Source: Symbioplanes lichenis
GTDB lineage: Bacteria; Actinomycetota; Actinomycetes; Mycobacteriales; Micromonosporaceae
Assembly: GCF_030709675.1 (NCBI RefSeq)
Contig: NZ_JAUZQD010000002.1
Coordinates: forward strand, 682,001 to 746,000
Length of the DNA stretch: 64,000 bases
Direction: 5' to 3'
Shown: positions 9,211-19,100 of the stretch, piece after piece
How the letters are laid out: each line of letters opens with the position of its first letter
How positions within the stretch are numbered: position 1 is the first letter of the stretch
Made by a program: the position numbers and the translations under genes
Notes under the pieces: generated by a model
Database searches by the model: none
What the model was told of the DNA's origin: nothing
The model's input: the letters and a program-made list of their open reading frames with translations, nothing else

Positions 9211-12030
9211 TCACCGGCGGGTGCCTGTGGCGAGGTCCCAGATGTGGACGGTGTTGGCGCCGTCGCCTGAGGCGACGATCACGTGGCCGTCCACCTCGGT
9301 GGTGGCGACGCTCGACACGTAGCCGTTGTGGTGTTCGTAGGCCAGGGTCTCCTCGCCGGTGCGGGCGTCCATCGCGCGGACGCCGCCGTTGTCGGTGCCG
9401 ATGAGGACGATCGAGCCCGGCGCGACGGTGATGCCGCTGGGGAAGGCGCACTCGTGTTCGAGGCGGATGAGCTGAGTACGGGATCCGGTGTCGTACACGG
9501 CCAGGTAGCTCTCCTCCTCCGGGTGGTAGCCCTCGTCCTCGTCCCCCTCGGCGTCGATGCCGTGGACGACGACGAGCCGGCCGTCGACGAACCCGAACGC
9601 GAGGCTGGTGTCGGCCGCCTCCGGCACGGCGACGGGCTCGTACACGGGCTCGCCGGCGAGAACGTCCCACACCGTGACGAGGCCGTCGTCGTCGTGGGGC
9701 GTGATCGTGGCGGCCAGCAGCCGGCCGTCGCGGGTGGTGAGGGCCGCGGCTTTGAGCTCGTCGGTGCTCAGGGTGGCGTACGGCTGCTGGGTCCGGATGT
9801 CCCAGATCCGCAGGGTGCCGTCCTCGGTGGCGGCGCCGACCAGGTGCCGGCCGTCGACCTCGGCCGTGGCGAGGCTGACGACGGTGCTGTCGAGGCGGGC
9901 GAGCGGCTGGCCGTCGCGCAGGACGAGGCCGTCGGCGTCGGCGGAGACGAGGACGTCGTGGCCCGGTCCGGCGAAGGCGACCGCGGTGACCGAGGTGTCG
10001 TGCCCGATCAGCGGGGGTCCGGCCAGGGCGCCGGTGGTGGCGTACCAGAGGCGCACTGTGGTGTCGTCGGAGGCGGAGGCGAAGACCGGCACGCCGTCAC
10101 GGAACCCGGCCGCGACATCCGTGACAGCGCCGTAGTGGCCCCCGTCGGCGGCGGGAGAGCCCAGCATCCACATGCGCGGCGGGCCCTGCTCGGCGGTGGA
10201 GATGACCGCGGGCTCGCCGTGCCGGTCGAGGAAGTGCACCGAGTCGACGGCCGCGTCGTGACCCTTGAACGGCATGCCGATCGGGGCGCCGGTGGCCGCG
10301 TCCCACACCCGGACGGTCTGGTCGGCGGAGCCCGACACCACGACGTCCCGGCCGTCGACGGTGCCGTGGGCCAGGGCGCGTACCTGGTCGTGGTGCCCCT
10401 CCGGCGGCAGCCCGGCCTCCTCGCCCGTCGCCGGATCCACCACCCGGATGTCGCCGGAATAGCCGCCCAGCAGCACCAGCGTGCCGCCGCGGCCGGTGCC
10501 CAGGACGGCCAGGCTGCGATCGAGGGTGTACGGCCGGCCGGCGTCCGCCCCGGTCCGGGCGTCCCAGGAGCGCAGCGTGGCCCGCTCGGACACGGCGGTC
10601 ACCGCGACCCGCCCGCCGATCTCGGTGAAGACCAGCCGGCAGTCCTTGTCCAGGCCGAGCGGCCCGGCCGGGATCTCGGTGAGCAACTCCCCCGTCGCCA
10701 CGTCCCGGACGGTCAGCGCCACGTCGTCCGCGGCGGCCAGCACGGTACGCCCGTCGAGTTCGCCCAGCGTCACCCGCCGGTCGAGCGACTCGAGCCCGCC
10801 GGCCTTCGCGATCGGGAGCCCGGTGCTCAGATCCCACACCCGCGGCGGCGTCCCGCCCAGCACCACGAGCTCGCGCCGCACGGCGAGGGGATCGTTGCGC
10901 ACCTGGCCGCCGTAGAACATCGACGGCAGGTCCTCGCCGGTCGCGACGTCGATCAGCCGCAGCACGCCGAGCTCGTCGGCGAGCACGAACGCCGGCCGCC
11001 CGCCGACCTCGCCGAAGGCCACGATCCGCGGGCCCGGTCCGCTCAGCGGCACCCGCCGGCCGCGAGTGACCAGCTCAGCCGCCCCGCTCTTCCACACCAG
11101 CAGCGCGGCGGGCTCGTCCCCGTCCGACCCGAGCGCCAGCTGGTCGATGTCCCGCTCCTCCTCCCCCATCGGGAAGTCGACCGCGCGCCCGGCCGCCAGA
11201 TCCCACAGCAGCACGGGCTTTCCCTGACGGCCGAGCAGCAGCAGAGGACACCCGCCGACCACCTTCATCGTGTACGACAACCAGTGCTTGTCATTGCCCA
11301 GCGAAGGCGGCGCCACGAGCACTTCCTCGCCCGTCCCGGCATCCCACACGACGACCGGGTCGGTGCCGTAGTTGTCCCGGCGCGAGGCGACGATGAGCCG
11401 GCCCTCGTACTCGGCGGTGGTCATGGGCCCGCCCGGCCCCGGCGCGCCGAACGCCTCCCCGGTGAGCGCGTCGTGGAACCGCGTCTCGCCGTCCCGCTGG
11501 GTCGCGACCAGCATCCGCCCTCGGAAGACGGCGAAGTGGCTACCGCTGCCGGGGCGCCGGTGCACGATGTCGCCGGTGGCCACGTCCCAGGCCGCGATGT
11601 CCCGCCCGGCCGCGAACACCAGGTCCCGGCCGTTGACCGTGGCGAAGCCGATCAGCCCCGTCACCGGCCCGTCGGGATCCCGCAACTCGTGCAGCGGCGC
11701 CCCGGTAACGGCGTCGCGGACGAGGACGTCCCCGCGTTCACTCTGGGTCACCAGCCACCGGCCTCCACCGAGCAGCACCGACCGGGGTGCCGCCCGCAGC
11801 AGCCCCGAGCGGTCCGGCAGGTAGGCCCCGGTCTCCAGGTCGACCCCGCCGATCAGCTGCTCGTCCTGCCAGCCGCGCCCGGTCAGCACCAGCACCGGCC
11901 GGCCGTCGACCTCGGCCAGCACCGAGGCTGAGGTGTCGGCCAAGTCGTGCCGGGGCCGCGGCTCGGGCCCTTCCAGCACCCGATGCGGCTCCGCTTGTCC
12001 GTCCTCGACCCACTCCCACGCCTCACGCAT
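9211..12030 (-). CDS. Large WD40 repeat protein
   Basis: A 939-residue protein built almost wholly of WD40 beta-propeller repeats. Each ends in variants of VWDxxTG, for example RVWDAATGAPIG, IWDIRTQQP, LWDLAAGRAV, and the last repeat closes the protein with HIWDLATG. The number of repeats would allow two or more propellers. No kinase, NACHT or HTH domain is fused, unlike many actinobacterial WD40 proteins, and no signal peptide is seen. The start at 12030 gives MREAWEWVEDGQAEP directly before the first blade. It is likely a cytosolic protein-interaction scaffold; partners are unknown, and neighbours give no clue since a decayed P450 lies upstream. Confidence 0.85.
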   Translation of the reverse strand: MREAWEWVEDGQAEPHRVLEGPEPRPRHDLADTSASVLAEVDGRPVLVLTGRGWQDEQLIGGVDLETGAYLPDRSGLLRAAPRSVLLGGGRWLVTQSERGDVLVRDAVTGAPLHELRDPDGPVTGLIGFATVNGRDLVFAAGRDIAAWDVATGDIVHRRPGSGSHFAVFRGRMLVATQRDGETRFHDALTGEAFGAPGPGGPMTTAEYEGRLIVASRRDNYGTDPVVVWDAGTGEEVLVAPPSLGNDKHWLSYTMKVVGGCPLLLLGRQGKPVLLWDLAAGRAVDFPMGEEERDIDQLALGSDGDEPAALLVWKSGAAELVTRGRRVPLSGPGPRIVAFGEVGGRPAFVLADELGVLRLIDVATGEDLPSMFYGGQVRNDPLAVRRELVVLGGTPPRVWDLSTGLPIAKAGGLESLDRRVTLGELDGRTVLAAADDVALTVRDVATGELLTEIPAGPLGLDKDCRLVFTEIGGRVAVTAVSERATLRSWDARTGADAGRPYTLDRSLAVLGTGRGGTLVLLGGYSGDIRVVDPATGEEAGLPPEGHHDQVRALAHGTVDGRDVVVSGSADQTVRVWDAATGAPIGMPFKGHDAAVDSVHFLDRHGEPAVISTAEQGPPRMWMLGSPAADGGHYGAVTDVAAGFRDGVPVFASASDDTTVRLWYATTGALAGPPLIGHDTSVTAVAFAGPGHDVLVSADADGLVLRDGQPLARLDSTVVSLATAEVDGRHLVGAATEDGTLRIWDIRTQQPYATLSTDELKAAALTTRDGRLLAATITPHDDDGLVTVWDVLAGEPVYEPVAVPEAADTSLAFGFVDGRLVVVHGIDAEGDEDEGYHPEEESYLAVYDTGSRTQLIRLEHECAFPSGITVAPGSIVLIGTDNGGVRAMDARTGEETLAYEHHNGYVSSVATTEVDGHVIVASGDGANTVHIWDLATGTRR

Positions 12031-12058
12031 GATCGAACAAGGTACAGCGGCCCGGAGT

Positions 12059-12888
12059 TCATGGGGCCAGGCGGACGGGAAGCGCCTCCCAGCCGTGGAT
12101 CATCGTGCTGTCCCGCCGGCGCGGCGGCCCGGCCGCGGCGTCCGCCTCGATCGTGCCGAACCTCGCCAGCAGACCGCGCAGGGCGATCCCGGCCTCGAGC
12201 CGGGCCAGCGGCGCGCCGAGGCAGTGGTGGATCCCGTGCCCGAAGGCCAGATGCCCGCCGCGGGGCCGGCCGGTGTCGAGGCGGTGCGGGTCCGGGAACC
12301 GGGTGGCGTCGCGGTTGGCGGCGAGCAGCGACACCATGACGGCCTCGCCGGCGGGGATCTCGACCCCGCCCACGCGTACGGGTGCTGTGGTGAACCGCAG
12401 CGTGGCGACGTGGGCCGGGCTGCTCAGCCGCAGCATCTCCTCGACGGCGGCCGGGATGAGCGCGGGGTCACGGCGCAGCGCCGCCAGCTGCTCCGGCTGC
12501 TCGATCAGGTGCCACACGCCGGTGCCGATCAGGTTGACCGTGGTCTCGTGTCCGGCCACGAGCAGCAGGCAGGCCATCGAGGTCAGCTCGGTGACGGTGA
12601 GCCGGTCGCCGCCGTCGCGGACGTGCACCAGGTTGGACAAGGGTCGTCGCCGGGTTCGGCCCGCTTGCGCTCGACGAGTTCCGAGCGGTACGCCAGCAGC
12701 GCCGACGCGTGCTCCCCGAGCTGGGCGGAGGAGGCGGAGGTGACCGTCACCGACCAGGTCCGGAAGGCCTCACGGTCGGCGGGCGGCACACCGAGCAGCT
12801 CGCAGATCACCGTGATCGGCAGGGGCGCCGCGTACGCCGTGAGCAGGTCCACCCGTCCTGATGCCGGGATCGCGTCCCGCAGCGTCAT
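12059..12888 (-). pseudogene. Cytochrome P450 remnant (N-terminus missing, frameshifted)
   Basis: The C-terminal two thirds of a bacterial P450. The part at 12888-12640 encodes the region before the I helix (PITVICELLGVP). After a one-base frameshift at about 12640 the frame continues with LLLVAGHETTVN (I helix), EEMLRL (ExxR) and the heme loop FGHGIHHCLG. About the first 100 residues normally present are absent: coding similarity stops at 12888, where a LysR remnant on the other strand begins. Restoring one base near 12640 joins ...GDDP to LSNLVHV, as in intact P450s. The gene cannot make a functional enzyme unless the sequence is wrong here. Confidence 0.85.
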
Positions 12889-12891
12889 CTG

Positions 12892-13098
12892 ATGGCCCGG
12901 GTGCGAGCCGGCGAGGGCGTGGCGTTCCTGCCGGAGCGGACCCGCGACGCGATGGCGATCCCGCCGGACGTGCGGCTCGCTCCCGTGCCGGACCTGACGC
13001 CCGAGCGGCTGTCGGTGGTCTGGCCCGCGGCCGCGACGTCACCCGCGGTGGCCCGCTTCGTCGAGCACGCCACCACGGCCTTCGAGCGCCATGGGTGA
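12892..13098 (+). pseudogene. LysR-type regulator remnant (C-terminal end only)
   Basis: About 69 codons resembling the last part of a LysR substrate-binding domain (RVRAGEGVAFLPERT, then LSVVWPAAATSPAVARFVEH). The DNA-binding domain and most of the effector domain are missing. It starts back-to-back with the truncated P450, so both genes lost their 5' parts at the same point. An ATG exists at 12892, but a functional protein is unlikely. Confidence 0.65.
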
Positions 13099-13142
13099 GC
13101 CCGGCCGGCGGTGGCACGCCGGCCGGGCCGAAGCAGATCAGG

Positions 13143-14510
13143 TCAGGCGACGTCGATGGCGTCGATCTCGGCGTAGTTGGCGCCCTTGGCGTACGCGAGG
13201 GTGTTGGTCCCGGCCTTGAGGGTGACCGTACGCTCGCTGGTCTGCCAGTTGTCCCACCCGGTGACCGGATAGTCGACCGCGCCGGCCGTCACGCCGTTGA
13301 CGGTCAGGGTGTGACTCGCGGCGCCGGCGTCGGAGCCGTTGGCGAAGCGGGTGAACAGGCGGTAGGTGCCGGCGCGCGGGACGGTGACGGTGAACGTGAC
13401 GCGGCTGTCGGGGAAGTCGATGCCGCCGACGACCACGCCGTTGCTGGCGCCGCCCGTGGCGTAGCGGGCGTTGGCCCGGGTGAAGGACGCGTCCTCGGCC
13501 TCGTAGCGGATCTTGGCGCCCTCGACGACGGGGCGGTTACCCAGCCAGTCGAGGCGCCGGGTGTACATGGCGCGGTAGGTGTAGGTCGGGTCCCAGCCGT
13601 GGAAGACGATGCGGTTCTTGCCGTCGGGGCCGGTCACGATGTCCTGGCCGCCGGGGCCGCGGATCGCGCCCGCGAACTTGTCGGTGGTCATCAGCGGGGC
13701 GTCGGCCTTGGTGTACGGGCCGCGCAGCCTCTCCGACGTGGCATAGCTGCTGATGTAGCTGTCGTTGCCGAAGAAGTTGGCCGAGTAGAACAGCACGTAC
13801 GCGCTTCCGTGCTTCACGAGGGTCGGCGCCTCGACGAGCGTACCTTCGAAGGGTTTGTTCTGTTTGATCAGTGGCGTCTCGGCGCCGGTGCGGCGCAGCC
13901 CGTCGGCGCTGACCTGTTGCAGGCGCAGCCAGGTGTCCTGGGCGCAGCAGTTGCCGTCGTTCTTCCAGAGGATGTAGCGGCGGCCGTGCTCGGTGTAGGA
14001 GGAGGCGTCGATCGCGCCGCCGATCTCCGGGGTGCAGACCAGGGCGGTGTCGCGGGGCGTGAACGGCCCGCCGGGTGAGGTGGCGGTGGCGGCGCCGATG
14101 CACTGCTTGCCGGAGGCGCGGTCGTGGGCGGTGTACCACATGACGAAGCTGCGCGGGCCGGTCGCGAAGACCTCGGGCGCCCAGACGCCGCGGTCGCCGA
14201 CGCCACCGGGCGGGAACGACCAGTCGGTGTCGGCCCAGGCGCCGAGCGTCGGCAGGGCGTCGCTCGGCTGCACGGTCCAGGTCGTCAGGTCGGTCGAGGT
14301 GGCCCACTTGATGGTGCGGCCGTCGCTGTTGGTGGCGTATGCATAGTAGGTGCGCCCGACCTGCAGCACATCCGGGTCGGCGAAGTTCTGGTCAATAACC
14401 GGAGCGGCCGTCGGAGCGGCCGTCGAAGGAGCCGGAGCGGCCGCTGAGGAGGCCGGGCCGGTGAGCAGGGTGGCGGTCAGAGCCAGGACGGCGGCTCGGA
14501 TCGGTGACAT
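13143..14510 (-). CDS. Secreted glycoside hydrolase family 43 protein with C-terminal CBM
   Basis: About 455 residues with a signal peptide (PIRAAVLALTATLLTGPASS), an Ala/Pro/Thr linker, a GH43-type five-bladed propeller (about 38-330) and a CBM6/35-like beta-sandwich (from YEAEDASF to the end). The three GH43 catalytic acids are visible: Asp45 in FADPDV, Asp168 in GAIDAS and Glu227 in LVEAPT. GH43 enzymes release arabinose, xylose or galactose from plant or microbial polysaccharides. I chose the ATG at 14510 because GGGAG precedes it at good distance and the signal peptide then starts properly. It is divergent from a polysaccharide synthesis operon. Substrate is uncertain; an arabinose-isomerase remnant downstream of that operon hints at arabinose. 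Confidence 0.85.
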   Translation of the reverse strand: MSPIRAAVLALTATLLTGPASSAAAPAPSTAAPTAAPVIDQNFADPDVLQVGRTYYAYATNSDGRTIKWATSTDLTTWTVQPSDALPTLGAWADTDWSFPPGGVGDRGVWAPEVFATGPRSFVMWYTAHDRASGKQCIGAATATSPGGPFTPRDTALVCTPEIGGAIDASSYTEHGRRYILWKNDGNCCAQDTWLRLQQVSADGLRRTGAETPLIKQNKPFEGTLVEAPTLVKHGSAYVLFYSANFFGNDSYISSYATSERLRGPYTKADAPLMTTDKFAGAIRGPGGQDIVTGPDGKNRIVFHGWDPTYTYRAMYTRRLDWLGNRPVVEGAKIRYEAEDASFTRANARYATGGASNGVVVGGIDFPDSRVTFTVTVPRAGTYRLFTRFANGSDAGAASHTLTVNGVTAGAVDYPVTGWDNWQTSERTVTLKAGTNTLAYAKGANYAEIDAIDVA

Positions 14511-14757
14511 GGACGCTCCCAACAGGTCGGTGCGGGATCACCATCATCACTGTTTCCTGTGGATCTCTGTCAAGCGAAGAAAGTTCACCAGTTGATCTTG
14601 CGGCGGCCGCGGGAAATTCGCGCGCCCGAGAAAAGCGCACGTGAACGTATTGTTTCCTGTCTTCTTTTCCCGCAGCGCCTGTGCTTTCATCGACCCCGGC
14701 CGCGGTCCGATGTGGAGAAACGCGGACGAAACAAATGTCGAGCAGAAAGCCCGGACA
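14511..14757. promoter_or_regulatory. Divergent promoter region between GH43 gene and glycosyltransferase operon
   Basis: This 247-bp spacer is more AT-rich than its surroundings and holds no convincing gene. The 10-mer TGTTTCCTGT occurs at 14551-14560 and again at 14651-14660, exactly 100 bp apart in the same orientation. This is suggestive of paired regulator sites. Promoter elements could not be assigned with confidence. Confidence 0.4.
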
Positions 14758-16164
14758 ATGACGACTGTCGAAGCGAAGATCGCGCTGGGCCGGCTCCGGT
14801 ACGACGCCCGCGTCACCGCCACGCCCGGGCAGCGGGTGGTGCTCGGCGTCGCCGGCATCGCGCTCGCCACCATGATCGTGCTCGCGATTCTCGGGCATCC
14901 GGCCGGGCTGCTCGTGGTGGTCGCGTTGGTGACCGCCCTCTACCTCGCCGACCTCCTTTTCTGCGCGTGGCTGGTGACCGGTTCGGCCCGCGACGAGAGG
15001 CCCGCCGTCACCGTCACGGCCCGCACCGACTGGCCCCTGTACACGGTCCTGTGCCCGATGTACCGGGAGACGGCGGTCATGGATCAGCTGGTCAAGGCCA
15101 TGACGGCGCTGGACTATCCGGCCGATCGGCTCGAGGTGCTCCTGCTGCTGGAGGAGGACGACACCGAGACGGTCGCCTTCGTGCGGGCCATGACGCTGCC
15201 GGCGACCTTCCGGGTGGTGATCGTGCCCGACTCGCAGCCCAAGACCAAGCCCAAGGCGTGCAACCACGGGCTGACCGTGGCCCGCGGCGACTATGTGGTG
15301 ATCTTCGACGCCGAGGACGTGCCCGAACCGGATCAATTGAAGAAAGCGGTCTCCGCATTCGATCAACTGTCGCCCCGCGTCGCCTGCCTGCAGGCCCCGC
15401 TCAATTTCTACAATCCGCGGCAGAACGTGCTGACCCGGCTGTTCACCGCCGAGTACAGCCTCTGGTTCGATCTGATGCTGCGCGGGCTGCAACGGCTCGG
15501 CGGTCCCATTCCGCTGGGCGGGACGTCGAACCACTTCCGGGCCGGGGTGCTGCGCGGGCTGGGCGGCTGGGATCCGTACAACGTGACCGAGGACGCCGAC
15601 CTCGGCATCCGGCTCTACCGGCAGGGCTTCCGCACCGGCATGCTCGACAGCACCACATACGAGGAGGCGAACCCGCGGGTCCGCAACTGGATCCGTCAGC
15701 GCTCCCGGTGGATCAAGGGTTACCTGCAGACACTGCTCGTGCACACCCGCGGCGGCTGGGACCTGCGGCGCACACGCGACCCCCACTTCCTGACGTTCCT
15801 GCTGGTCATCGGGGGCAAGGTGCTCGTCAACTATCTCAATCCGCTGATGTGGGCGGCGACGATCGCGTACTTCGCCTTCCGCGCGGCGATCGGCGAGCGG
15901 ATCGAGCAGTTCTATCCGGCGTGGGTGTTCTATCCGGCGGTCTTCACCCTGGCCGTGGGCAACCTGCTCTTCGTCTACACGTTCCTGCTGGGCAGCGCCC
16001 GCCGCGGCAACCACGACCTCATCAAGTACGGCCTGCTGTCCCCGTTCTACTGGCTGCTCATGTCGGTGGCCGCCCTCAAGGGTCTGGGTCAGCTGATCCT
16101 GCGGCCGCACTACTGGGAGAAGACGGTCCACGGGCTGCACCTGGAGCAGGAGACGGTCCGATGA
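14758..16164 (+). CDS. Membrane glycosyltransferase family 2 (cellulose-synthase-like)
   Basis: About 468 residues. Two N-terminal membrane helices (VVLGVAGIALATMIVLAILG; LLVVVALVTALYLADLLF) precede a processive-type GT2 domain with LCPMYRE, FDAEDVPEPDQL, TEDADLG and QRSRWIKG, i.e. the D,D,D,QxxRW pattern of polymerising synthases, the last motif near residue 314. Four or so C-terminal membrane helices follow. This is the architecture of cellulose synthase and related exopolysaccharide synthases, which take a nucleotide sugar in the cytosol and extrude a chain. The ATG at 14758 starts MTTVEAKIAL; upstream in-frame ATGs exist, so the start is not certain. The stop overlaps the next gene by ATGA. 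Confidence 0.85.
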   Translation: MTTVEAKIALGRLRYDARVTATPGQRVVLGVAGIALATMIVLAILGHPAGLLVVVALVTALYLADLLFCAWLVTGSARDERPAVTVTARTDWPLYTVLCPMYRETAVMDQLVKAMTALDYPADRLEVLLLLEEDDTETVAFVRAMTLPATFRVVIVPDSQPKTKPKACNHGLTVARGDYVVIFDAEDVPEPDQLKKAVSAFDQLSPRVACLQAPLNFYNPRQNVLTRLFTAEYSLWFDLMLRGLQRLGGPIPLGGTSNHFRAGVLRGLGGWDPYNVTEDADLGIRLYRQGFRTGMLDSTTYEEANPRVRNWIRQRSRWIKGYLQTLLVHTRGGWDLRRTRDPHFLTFLLVIGGKVLVNYLNPLMWAATIAYFAFRAAIGERIEQFYPAWVFYPAVFTLAVGNLLFVYTFLLGSARRGNHDLIKYGLLSPFYWLLMSVAALKGLGQLILRPHYWEKTVHGLHLEQETVR

Positions 16165-19100
16165 CCCTCGCCGTCGAGGACTTCCGCTACGCCCCGCCGA
16201 AGCAACTGACCTCCCTGTCGGTGGTCATGCCCGCGCACAACGAGGCGGACAACATCGCCGACGCCGTACGCGACGCGCTGTCCGCCGCGCGCAGCGTCAC
16301 CGACACGTACGAGGTCGTGGTCGTCGACGACGGCAGCACCGACCGCACCGCCGCCATCGTCGAGCAGCTGGTGGCCGTACACGGGAAAGCGGTCCGGTTG
16401 ATCCGCAACGAGCGCAACCTCGGATACGGGCCGACCGTGCGCCGGGCCCTCGCCGCCGCGACCATGGACTGGGTGCTGTTCACCGACAGCGACCGGCAGT
16501 TCGACCTGGCCGAGCTGCCCCGGCTCGTGCCGCTGACCGACGACGCGGACATCGTCACCGGCTGGCGGCGCCGGCGGCAGGACCCGTGGGCGCGGCGCCG
16601 CAACGCACACCTGTTCAACCTGGCCGGGCGCTTCTTCTTCGGCACCCGGGTGCGCGACGTGGACTGCGCGTTCAAGCTGATGCGTGCCTCGGCTCTGCGG
16701 CGCCTGGAACTCACGGCGGACAGCGCGATGGTCAACACCGAGCTGCTCTATCAGGCCCGGCAGCACGGCCTGCGGGTGCGCGAACTGCCGGTCACCCATC
16801 TGCCGCGGCGGCACGGGCAGGCCAGCGGCGGCGACCCGGCAGTGATCCGCAAGGCGGTCCGCGAGTTCTTCACCATGCGCGCCCGCTTCAACGAGCGGGA
16901 GAAGAGCCGGCTGCGGATGCACACCTGGCTCGTCGGGATCCTCGCGCTGGCCGCCGGGATCGCGTCCAGCGCGTGGGCGATGCACCACCACGTCGTGCTG
17001 GCCTACGGCGACGCCGAGGCGCATCTCAACATCGCCAAGCGGGTCGTCGGCGGGCTGACCGGAGGGTTCGCGCAGCTCGGCAGCGTGTGGCTGCCGCTGC
17101 CGCACCTGACCATGCTGCCGTTCGTGGTCAACGACGACCTGTGGCGCAGCGGCATCGCAGGCCCCGCCGTCAGCGTGCCGGCGCTCGTGCTGCTGTGCGT
17201 GATGGCGTACAAGCTGGCCTTCCTGCTGACCCGGAAGGCCGGCGTCAGCTGGCTCGCCCCGCTGGTCGTGCTGGCCAACCCGAACACGCTCTATCTGGCG
17301 GCCACCCCGATGACCGAGGTGCTGCTGCTCGCCATGGTCACCACCTCGCTCTACTTCCTGGCGAAGTGGATCCTGCGCGGCGGCACGAGCAGCCTGGTCC
17401 TGGCCGGGCTCTTCGGCGGCCTGGCCACGCTGGCCCGCTACGACGGCTGGGCGCTGGTCTGCATGGAAGCCGTCGTCGTGGCCCTGGTCGCCTTCCGCAC
17501 GAAGAGGAACGGCTTGGTCATCCTCTTCGGGGTGCTCGCCTTCGCCGGGATCGGCGGCTGGCTCGTGTGGAACCAGCTCATCTTCTCCGACCCGCTCTAC
17601 TTCGCGTCCAGCGTCTACGGCTCCGCCGAACAACAACAATTCTTCCTGCGTACGGGTCTGCTGCCGACCTATCACCACGCCGGCAAGTCCGTCGTGTACT
17701 GGTTCGAGGACGTCCGCATCGTCGCCGGCTCGACCTTGATGGTGGTCGCCGGGGCGGGCTTGATCCGGCTCGTCACCTCCTCCGTGAAGAAACGCGCACT
17801 CGGCCCCGTCCTCGTCGGCTTCGTCGCCTTGAGCAGTTTCGCCTTCTACATCCTGTCGCTGTGGCTCGGGCAGGCGTCGCTGATCCTGCCGCGATTCGTG
17901 CCCGACAATGTGCCCTACACCATGAGCAACATCCGGTACGGGTTGCAGGCGCTGCTCCCGATCGGCCTGTTCGTCGCGTTCCTCGCCGCCCGCAAGCCGC
18001 GGATCCTCGGGCCGGTGCTCGTGGTGGTGATCCTCGCCCAGGGCGCGGTTTCCGTGGCGACGAGCCGGGTCATGACGTACGAGGACGGCACGCACGGCCT
18101 GTCGTCCCAGCTGGTCTCCAAGGGCCCGGACGCGCCGCACGTCGAGGCGTGGATGCGCGCACACTACGACACCGGCCTGGTGCTCATGGACGATTACCGG
18201 CGCCCGATCGGGCCCGTCGAAAGCGGCGTCCCGATGCACTCGCTGATCGGGGTGGGCAACAAGCCGTACTGGCAGGAAAGTTTGGACAACCCCGGCAAGC
18301 ACGCCACCTGGGTCATCCTGCAACAGGGCGACACGGACGCGGTGTGGAAGGGCTTCGGGGCGCAGTCCCGGGCGATTCTCGAGGACCATTTCGCCGAGGT
18401 CTACCGCAGCGGCCCGATCCACGTCTACAAGCGCCGCCCGCCCGCCTCGGAATTCGTCCGCAAACAGGGCCAGCATCTCTATCTGGCCGGCGAGAGGTGG
18501 CGCGCGGCGGGGGTCAACAGCTACGACCTTCTCACCCAGCCGTACGCCGAGATCGTCGCGCGCATCGACGCGCTGGCCAACGCCGGGCACAACACGATCC
18601 GCACGTGGTGCTTCGACAAGGACGGCGGGATCAGCGACGCGACGTTGCGCACTCTCGCGGCGACGGCCCGGTATGCGTACGGGCGATCGGTGCGTCTGGT
18701 GTGCACCCTGTCGAACTTCCACGACGACTTCGGCGGGATCGGCCCGGACTTCTTCACCAATGCCGGGCCTTTTCAGGATCAGGTGCGCCGGGTGCTCACC
18801 TTCACCGACGACCAGGGTGTCCGCCTCGCCGACTCCCCCGGCATCCTCGCCTGGGACCTGATGAACGAGCCGCGCGGCCCGGTGCGCGACTGGACCGAGA
18901 CGATGGCCAGCTATGTGGCGAGCATTGACCAGCGCCATTTGGTGACGATCGGTGCGGAGGGCTTCCGTGACGGCTATCCGGCCCGGGCGGAGATGGCGGG
19001 CCCGGCGGGCAGCGGCTTCGGTGACTTGTGTTCCGTACCGTCGATCACGCTGTGCTCCACGCACCTGTTCCCGAAGTACCTGAGCGACCCGGACGCCCTC

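Noticed and set aside
9283..11931. Long plus-strand frame opposite the WD40 gene
   Set aside because: The WD40 repeats on the minus strand are unmistakable; the opposite frame has no recognisable fold.
14559..16160. Extension of the GT2/GT39/GH5 frame upstream of 16161
   Set aside because: This part is an out-of-frame shadow of the preceding GT2 gene; the ATGA-coupled ATG at 16161 starts a normal GT2 domain.
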